Shown: piece by piece, positions 58,113 to 64,000 of the stretch
Layout: the number at the start of each line of letters is the position of its first letter
How positions within the stretch are numbered: position 1 is the first letter of the stretch
Assembly: GCF_002831565.1 (NCBI RefSeq)
Contig: NZ_CP025096.1
Location: forward strand, 1,736,001-1,800,000
Origin: Spirosoma pollinicola
Lineage (GTDB): Bacteria > Bacteroidota > Bacteroidia > Cytophagales > Spirosomataceae
DNA length: 64,000 bases
Direction of reading: 5' to 3'
Translations under genes and position numbers: made by a program
The notes under the pieces: generated by a model
Told to the model about the DNA's origin: nothing
Database searches by the model: none
Seen by the model: only the letters and a program-made list of their open reading frames with translations

Positions 58113-59912
58113 TTACCAATTTTTAACGGTTTCCGTAGCCAACGGCCCCGACGATACGATGGTTTGATTCGTAGGATGCAGGTCGTACTTACCCTTATCG
58201 GAAACCGTCAGAATAAATAGTTGATACGTACCGGCTTCCATCTCGGCCGATAATATACTGGCTTCAAACCCGTGTACAAATAAGTTTCCGGGTGCAAAAC
58301 GGGCTGTAAAAATAGACTGTTGTTTTTGCCAGACAGGAAACAAATACGTTCGTTTGCCCGAGCGCGCCAATAAATAAGCGCCTGCATCACCCAGGCCCAA
58401 AGCGGGTATGGTCGTATTATGAACAGAATAGCCGGAATTTGTTTTAGTTGTCTGAACATTTACGACCGGTTGCCCAGCCGACCCATACAGGACGGGTAAT
58501 GCCTTATCGTAAAATGCCGGACTGGGTAACGAATAATTTTGTGAAACCGAATCCGAAGAAAAAGCTGGTGTATTTGTCGTGTGTGTCCAGTTAAACTGGT
58601 TGGTTGTCAGCCAGTGCCGCCACCAGATTGTTTCGTCCAGAAAAGAAAAATAAGAAAGCATCGCGAATAAAACACTGCCCACAATGCCGGTTATCATCCA
58701 CCAGCAAACAACCCGTTCGTTTAAATTAACAACACCGTAGACGTACAACAGCGCCAAAGCTGTTAACGAATACATTTTGTACCTGCTGGTGATCAGCAAG
58801 TCGATACCGGCTCCTGTTCGGGCCCAGGCAACAACGGCTGCAGTTCCCAGGATAAACGCGGCACAACTCCAGAAAAACACGGTAACTGATGGAATCTCGT
58901 GCGCTGACGTATGGCCTTTCGTTGTGCGGGAAAGTAAATTCTGCACTCGTTTGCCAAGCGCGAATCGATGAACGACAAGGCTCCAGATGATGATGCCTAC
59001 AGTTGCCAGTACAAGTAGACCTCCGAGAAGAATACTGGAGCGGAGCGGAGCGCTGACAGGTACGGCTTCAGCAGCCGCACCCAGTACCGCCAGCCAGCCT
59101 TTTCCTAAGTCAATTATACCCGGTTTAACATACTTCGCATCGCCCGGTTTTGCAAAACCAACAAAATATAAGCCTACAACGACAGCCGCACCAATTAACC
59201 AGCCAAGCAGGGGGGCGAGCGGTGTGCGGTTGCCTTGACTTGCGTAAACGGGTAGTCGCAACAGTAAAATCAGGAAACCGATGGGCCACACCATCAGGCC
59301 GTTGCCGCTGGTAATAGTGGCCAGAACACCTGCTAAAAAGGCCAGTTTCCAGTGAGTTGTATAGCTCAAAAAGTAAAAGGCAGCTACTACCCAGAGAACG
59401 ACCGAAAAGTTTTGAAGGGCAGCCATTCCCCAGAACATATTTTCCCACTGCGACAGATTAAACAGCAGCCAGGCTACTGGTAATGAGTAAAATACCCACT
59501 GGCCAGACACGCCTGCTCTCGATCGGCGCAGTGTGGCCATAAAAACAGCTAACAAGCCAACAAGACTCAGGTTACCCACCAGCATCAGGTGAACGTAATT
59601 CAGTTTCCCAAACAAGCGGTAATCAAGTGCTGTAACGATACGGTCATAAACAATCCGGTGTTCGTTATGCTGTCTGAAAAGCTGGTAGATTTTACCTGCC
59701 CACGTTGGTTCCTTATCATAATTGTATAAAAAGGCGCGTAAGGCGTGGTCGTCCCATTTTGGAATGTTCACTGCGTAAGCGTACCAAATCAGACCGAAGA
59801 GAAGTACCGGTATCACGAGCAGCACCCAGGCAAGGCCACGTTGCCACCGGCTGGCTCTTAAGAGCAGACCGGCGCGTTGAGTGTTGTTCGATGTTAGCTG
59901 TTGTGTGGTCAC
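58113..59912 (-). CDS. Polytopic membrane protein, GT-C-like
   Basis: A 599-residue protein with about ten helices (LAWVLLVIPVLLFGLIWYAYA, LNYVHLMLVGNLSLVGLLA, ITSGNGLMVWPIGFLILL). The first loop has an acidic pair (NIPKWDDHALRAF), in the position where GT-C glycosyltransferases have their catalytic Asp. The C-terminal 150 residues are a soluble beta domain. No family recognised. The start is GTG at 59912, two bases from the stop of the GT39-like gene, so translation is likely coupled and both act in one pathway. Its glycosyltransferase role is inference. Confidence 0.72.
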   Translation of the reverse strand: MTTQQLTSNNTQRAGLLLRASRWQRGLAWVLLVIPVLLFGLIWYAYAVNIPKWDDHALRAFLYNYDKEPTWAGKIYQLFRQHNEHRIVYDRIVTALDYRLFGKLNYVHLMLVGNLSLVGLLAVFMATLRRSRAGVSGQWVFYSLPVAWLLFNLSQWENMFWGMAALQNFSVVLWVVAAFYFLSYTTHWKLAFLAGVLATITSGNGLMVWPIGFLILLLRLPVYASQGNRTPLAPLLGWLIGAAVVVGLYFVGFAKPGDAKYVKPGIIDLGKGWLAVLGAAAEAVPVSAPLRSSILLGGLLVLATVGIIIWSLVVHRFALGKRVQNLLSRTTKGHTSAHEIPSVTVFFWSCAAFILGTAAVVAWARTGAGIDLLITSRYKMYSLTALALLYVYGVVNLNERVVCWWMITGIVGSVLFAMLSYFSFLDETIWWRHWLTTNQFNWTHTTNTPAFSSDSVSQNYSLPSPAFYDKALPVLYGSAGQPVVNVQTTKTNSGYSVHNTTIPALGLGDAGAYLLARSGKRTYLFPVWQKQQSIFTARFAPGNLFVHGFEASILSAEMEAGTYQLFILTVSDKGKYDLHPTNQTIVSSGPLATETVKNW

Positions 59913-59914
59913 AA

Positions 59915-61711
59915 TTAGTACCGGTATTTGGTGCCTTCGAAGTTAAAGATCGTAATCCGCTGACCCGATTTCCCTTTTACCAAGATGATTCGGTCGGTCT
60001 GAGTCGTATCCATTCGCTGATAGTAAGTCGCGTCTTTGGGTAGATACAGATTCGTGTATTGTGCATCAATAATTGAATGGCGGGTATAGGTGTTTTCAAT
60101 CTCATCGCGCGGGGCTGTCCGTGCTGATGGGTACAGAACTGTATCGCCGGGGGCATATAGCTGTTTGATACGATCCGCTGCCGTATTGTATGGATTTGCA
60201 ATACGATAGCGACCATAATACGTGTATTTAGGTGCCTGATCTTCGTAAATGCGGTATAGTAAATCGACAAGATAAACACTCTGAAGCAACAATACCGCCA
60301 CCAGCGTTACCCGAAGGTAGGTAGGTTGTCGAAATACCTGCCGAATAGTCAGGCCGCCAAGAATCACTGCGTACGGAAAGGAAAAGCCGGAGTACCGCTG
60401 CATAAGGCCGTAGGTGTGGTCATTACGAAACGCAATACCAATGATAAACAGGGTTGGAAAAACAGTCATCAACGCCAGCAGAAACAGGAATCGCCGATCT
60501 GACCGGTTTTTATAGCTTTTGAACGACTGATAAAGCAAATAGTAGAATAGGGGTAAGGCAGCCGTGACAATCAGGCGGGCCGATAAAATAGTGTACAACG
60601 CAAAGCCAGCAACCAGCAGCACGGGTATAACAACGCTAACCCAAACGGGCACCGACCTTCCCCGACCAAACTGGTGAACAATGAATACGGCAATACAACC
60701 AAACGCTAACGCAATGATCATGTTCCGGAAGGCCAGCGTTTCGGACGATAGACCATTGGTAAACAGCATCAAATCAGCCCAAAGGGGTATCGACTTCTTG
60801 GTGACGTTGGAAATAGTAGCCGGTAAAATGATGTTGAAACCATTATTATACGGATTCGTGTAGGCAAGGCCCCCGTAGAGTTTGGCCTGGTAAGCTAATG
60901 TTTGGAACGTATACTTGCCTCCGCCAAAGACAAACCAGGGAATAACCAGTGAAACCGCTCCCCCAATAGTACTTAATCCCAACCCAATGTATGTTTTCAG
61001 GTTCCTGTTGTACAAAATCAGGTAGAGACCATGACACATGAAAATGGTGACCGACAAGTAGTGGCCCAGTGTGGCAAGGGCAAATGACAGACCATAAGCA
61101 ACATACAAGCCGATGGGTTGTTTCCCCTCTTCACGTCGGTCAAGGATACGCAGAAAAAGGTATGAGCCCAGCATTGTCAAAAAAATGGTCATGCAGTAAT
61201 TGCGTGCCATGTGACTGTAAGCAATAAAAAACGGTTCGATAGCCGCCAGAAAAGCGCAGAGCAAGGCGAGTGGCTCTGATCGCAAATACCGCTTCACCAT
61301 CATGAAAACCAGACCTACAATAAGCGTACTGAACAGAATAGATGGCATTCGGATGGAAAGGTCGCTGTTGCCAAACAGTTCAACCCAAACCCAAAGCAAG
61401 GCATAGTGCGATGGACTGTTGCCAATATCGGTCTGCATAATAGACCGTATGTAATCGTAAAGGTGTTTCTCTTTCCAGAATTCTTTGGGGGTAAAGTACG
61501 TCTTGCCGGGAGTAAAGAACACATCGTGCTGATTGAATCCTTCCAATGCTACCCCCGCCGTATTGATCAGAGTAAATTTCTCATCCAGGTAAAGCCCATG
61601 AATACTTGATTTGTAGAGTCGAAGGCCAAGGGCAAGAACCAGAATTAGAAATAACAGTAAGCGTGGAGAACTTAACTGGGCAAATAAACCAGAACGGTTA
61701 TCGTTCATCAT
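59915..61711 (-). CDS. ArnT/GT39-like glycosyltransferase
   Basis: A 598-residue polytopic GT-C-fold protein. SIHGLYLDEKFTLIN carries the acidic DE pair in the first periplasmic loop, as in the GT39/ArnT/PMT superfamily. Repeated helices follow (about eleven), and a soluble C-terminal region ends the protein. It would move a sugar from a polyprenyl-phosphate carrier to an acceptor on the periplasmic face. The start at 61711 gives a 27-base leader after the strong promoter at 61746-61777; the ATG at 61738 would be nearly leaderless and remains possible. First gene of the glycan transcript. Confidence 0.82.
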   Translation of the reverse strand: MMNDNRSGLFAQLSSPRLLLFLILVLALGLRLYKSSIHGLYLDEKFTLINTAGVALEGFNQHDVFFTPGKTYFTPKEFWKEKHLYDYIRSIMQTDIGNSPSHYALLWVWVELFGNSDLSIRMPSILFSTLIVGLVFMMVKRYLRSEPLALLCAFLAAIEPFFIAYSHMARNYCMTIFLTMLGSYLFLRILDRREEGKQPIGLYVAYGLSFALATLGHYLSVTIFMCHGLYLILYNRNLKTYIGLGLSTIGGAVSLVIPWFVFGGGKYTFQTLAYQAKLYGGLAYTNPYNNGFNIILPATISNVTKKSIPLWADLMLFTNGLSSETLAFRNMIIALAFGCIAVFIVHQFGRGRSVPVWVSVVIPVLLVAGFALYTILSARLIVTAALPLFYYLLYQSFKSYKNRSDRRFLFLLALMTVFPTLFIIGIAFRNDHTYGLMQRYSGFSFPYAVILGGLTIRQVFRQPTYLRVTLVAVLLLQSVYLVDLLYRIYEDQAPKYTYYGRYRIANPYNTAADRIKQLYAPGDTVLYPSARTAPRDEIENTYTRHSIIDAQYTNLYLPKDATYYQRMDTTQTDRIILVKGKSGQRITIFNFEGTKYRY

Positions 61712-61745
61712 GCGGTTTGTGGTGAGTGAATGCGGCATTTGGGCG

Positions 61746-61777
61746 CAAAGGTAAGCCACTACCTGTCTGTTTTACAA
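61746..61777 (-). promoter_or_regulatory. Bacteroidota-type promoter of the glycan gene cluster
   Basis: Minus strand TTG at 61777-61775, 21 bases, then TACCTTTG ending at 61746. Both elements match the Bacteroidota consensus. The TTG overlaps the end of the OmpA coding region. It would drive the GT39-like gene and the coupled gene after it. Confidence 0.65.
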
Positions 61778-63913
61778 TTTCAGGATGGTGAATTCTACCC
61801 GGCGGTTCAGTTTACGCTTCTCTTCGGTTTCGTTGCTGGCGATTGGTTTGCTGGGTCCCCAGGACTTTGTTTGAATACGTTCTTGGGCAATTCCTTTTTC
61901 CAGCAGGTACTCTTTCACCACCCGAACACGGTCGCCGGCCAGCTTCATATTGGGTTCCCAATCGCCCTGATTATCGGTGTGGCCTTCAATGAGCAACTCC
62001 ATTGTCGGGTATTTTTGCAGCATATCGACCACCCGATCCAGTTCTGTATCGGCACCCGGCAACAGCGCGAACTGGCTTTGCTGGAATAGTACTTCGCGCA
62101 TGGTTATTTTCTGTCCCGGCTCAATTTTTACCAGGAACAAACTCTTTTTAATGTCGCGAAACCGTTTGTCTTTGCTTAAATCAATGACTTCGGTCGTTGG
62201 AAAGTAACCGTCTCGACTTGCCGTAAGGCTGTAGGCTTTTTGTGTCGGTAAGATAAGTTTAAATTCACCGGTTTCGGGGCTGTACTCAACTTTATCGATG
62301 CTCTTCTGTTCACCAAAAATGCTTGATACCACCTCCGAGGCAACCGGTTTTTTGCTTTGCGCATCAAGCACCACACCCGTGATAATAGCTACAGGGTCAG
62401 GCTTAATGGCAGGGTATAGTTTTAATCGAAAAATATCATCTTCGCCAAGTGATCCAGCTCGTGAGCTTAGATACGCATAGTCGCCGGAAGCAGGAATGGT
62501 AAAATACCCGTCCCACTCACCCGTGTTTATGCTTGGGCCGAGATTTTCGGGTTCACTCCAGTTTCCCCATGAATCATCGAGCCGACGCGATACAAAAATA
62601 TCGCCATTACCAAAACCTGGATGACCACCAGACGTAAAGTACAAGGTGCGACCATCAGCGGCCAGAAAAGGTGAACTCTCAAAGTCGGCCGAGTTGATAA
62701 CCCCGCCTAACGACACAGGCTCTAACCAACTATTGTCCGACTTTTGTACGGATACATACAGGTCACGATCACCCCGGGTGTCTTTTCGCTGAACAGCCAG
62801 AATAATAGCCCGACCATCGGGAGAGACGCAAAACTCCAGTTGATTTTTTTCGTGCAGGTTGTAGTTGTTCACAATCTTACATTCAACTGGCTGCGACCAG
62901 CCTGCTTTTGTGCGGATGGACTTGGAAATGCCAAACGACATGCCGCCATCGGGTCTGTACACATTGATGAGGTAAGCTGTTCGACCATCGGCCGACATGC
63001 CGCTTATGGCATTGTCGCCCGCATTGTTGATAGGAGATCCAATGTTTACGGCCTCATTCCAGCCCGATGGATTGCCGCCAACCCCCGATTCAAGTGTCGA
63101 GAACCAGACATCCTGCCGGTCGGAAGAGCCTGTATTGGCTTTATTAAAATTTCGGGTAAAATAGAGCGTCCGGCCATCGGGTGCGATAACCGGAGCCACT
63201 TCCTGCCCCGCCGAATTGACCGTTTTGCCAAGGTTTTCTTTCTTTATTTCTTTAGGAGTTTCTTTCGAGACGACGACGCTGGCCGTAAAGGGTCTTACGT
63301 CTTCCGAAATGCCTATGGCGTCGATTTGATTGATGCCTTTAAGGGCGGCTCCGTTAATGACTACTTTGATCTGCTGACACATCAGCGCCGAATCTTTCGG
63401 AAAAATTCGTAATAACGGTTCGGGTCTCGCCTGAATGCTTGTGGCTTGATAAACAGGATGTTCAACCCCTTTTTCGTCGATAAGGATCACTTTAACTACC
63501 GCTCCCGGATTCACATTTTCGGCAATAACAATCTGCCGGGCAGTAATGGCTTTTGCAAAGCCAACCTGAATCCATTCATCGGCGGTACCATCGGCATAAA
63601 ACGGTGCCCAGGCGCAGGGGCTTTCACCTGTTTCCGGCAATTTGCTGGGGCGGCCCAGTGCTTGAGAGGCTTTATATTGCTCGCCGTACGGTTCGCTTTT
63701 CTTTTCCGATGATACACCAATAACCCGACTGGCCCATTGAATTGTGCTTAGGGTTTGCGGTTTCGACGCGGACTTATTTTCCTGTGGCTTAAGTTCAGAC
63801 GAATTGGGCTTTACCGTACGCGTTTCGGCCGGACGAAGCTCATTTGATTGTGCTGACCCGGCAAACGAAATAAGTAAAAGACTAATAAAGAAAAGGTTAC
63901 GTCGCGAATGCAT
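61772..63913 (-). CDS. OmpA-family protein with discoidin-like and PD40 domains
   Basis: A 713-residue outer-membrane-associated protein. It starts with a signal peptide (1-21). Residues about 55-205 form a galactose-binding/discoidin-like domain (QALGRPSKLPETGE, EWIQVGFAKAITARQIVI, INQIDAIGISED). PD40/WD40-like repeats (VIAPDGRTLYFTRNF, FCVSPDGRAIIL, LAADGRTLYFTSGG) lie at about 230-500. A carboxypeptidase-regulatory-like domain (ITGVVLDAQSKKPVASEVV) follows, and the OmpA C-terminal domain with TMELLIEGHTDNQGDWEPNMKLAGDRVRVVKEYL binds peptidoglycan. It probably anchors the envelope or a glycan-binding complex, next to the glycan gene cluster. Confidence 0.9.
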   Translation of the reverse strand: MHSRRNLFFISLLLISFAGSAQSNELRPAETRTVKPNSSELKPQENKSASKPQTLSTIQWASRVIGVSSEKKSEPYGEQYKASQALGRPSKLPETGESPCAWAPFYADGTADEWIQVGFAKAITARQIVIAENVNPGAVVKVILIDEKGVEHPVYQATSIQARPEPLLRIFPKDSALMCQQIKVVINGAALKGINQIDAIGISEDVRPFTASVVVSKETPKEIKKENLGKTVNSAGQEVAPVIAPDGRTLYFTRNFNKANTGSSDRQDVWFSTLESGVGGNPSGWNEAVNIGSPINNAGDNAISGMSADGRTAYLINVYRPDGGMSFGISKSIRTKAGWSQPVECKIVNNYNLHEKNQLEFCVSPDGRAIILAVQRKDTRGDRDLYVSVQKSDNSWLEPVSLGGVINSADFESSPFLAADGRTLYFTSGGHPGFGNGDIFVSRRLDDSWGNWSEPENLGPSINTGEWDGYFTIPASGDYAYLSSRAGSLGEDDIFRLKLYPAIKPDPVAIITGVVLDAQSKKPVASEVVSSIFGEQKSIDKVEYSPETGEFKLILPTQKAYSLTASRDGYFPTTEVIDLSKDKRFRDIKKSLFLVKIEPGQKITMREVLFQQSQFALLPGADTELDRVVDMLQKYPTMELLIEGHTDNQGDWEPNMKLAGDRVRVVKEYLLEKGIAQERIQTKSWGPSKPIASNETEEKRKLNRRVEFTILKL

Positions 63914-64000
63914 AAGAATAAACGCTCAATAAGCCCTAATATAGGCAGCAAACCCTATTGAAAAAAGGAATAGTTGACAAATGGATAACCCCCTGTAATG

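Noticed and set aside
1..64000. CRISPR array, prophage or transposase
   Set aside because: No regularly spaced repeats, phage structural genes or transposase motifs were seen; the only recombinase is housekeeping XerD.

Overview
The window looks like a chromosomal segment of a Bacteroidota bacterium of the order Cytophagales, most likely Spirosoma or a close relative. The evidence is a long two-part IspG with an internal insert, tandem LpxL-type acyltransferases, a PD40-OmpA protein, type II and type III glutamine synthetases, a RNase H with a viroplasmin domain, and repeated promoter motifs of the Bacteroidota form TTG-N19..21-TANNTTTG. Genus is inferred from general resemblance only. No rRNA, tRNA, CRISPR array, prophage, transposase or plasmid functions were seen. 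Most of the sequence is ordinary core and envelope chromosome.

Layout. 0.2-8.2 kb: ispG, a small exported charged protein, two tandem lipid A-type acyltransferases, a WbqC-like protein and clpC. 8.3-16.5 kb: a GMC oxidoreductase, a secreted phosphodiesterase-like protein, fabG, a VWA-domain membrane protein and a PQQ-dependent dehydrogenase fused to cytochrome c. 16.6-25.5 kb: a DEAD-box helicase, an SDR, a PhyH dioxygenase, an outer-membrane barrel, a PAP2-like membrane protein, a solitary nuoH, asnS and sixA. 25.6-31.4 kb: a small membrane protein, a VOC enzyme, two class-V aminotransferases, xerD, aroQ and a MarC-family protein. 31.7-36.4 kb: two unrelated glutamine synthetases side by side and an M28 peptidase with inserted membrane helices. 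36.4-50.1 kb: mixed housekeeping genes (MazG-like pyrophosphohydrolase, pepT, an MBL-fold protein, RNase H, trmN6, a glycosyltransferase, ppa, sppA, a membrane AraC regulator with an acyltransferase, bioB). 50.6-63.9 kb: a minus-strand envelope/glycan region with an SGNH-like protein, a 905-residue anchored protein, a eukaryote-type UDP-galactopyranose mutase, a family 2 glycosyltransferase, an acyltransferase, two polytopic membrane proteins (one GT39/ArnT-like) and a discoidin-PD40-OmpA protein.

How the genes may work together. The glycan region has the parts for making UDP-galactofuranose, charging a lipid carrier, transferring sugar on the periplasmic face and acylating the product. The paired glutamine synthetases suggest layered ammonia assimilation. 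The GMC and PQQ enzymes suggest periplasmic sugar or alcohol oxidation feeding electrons to the respiratory chain.

The most unusual feature is in the gaps between genes. At least nine gaps hold long imperfect hairpins whose 5' arm is free of, or poor in, C and whose 3' arm is free of, or poor in, G. The arm sequence differs at each site while the pairing is kept. Several other gaps hold REP-like GC-rich palindromes or very long perfect inverted repeats. I regard the hairpin family as the best candidate for something undescribed here.
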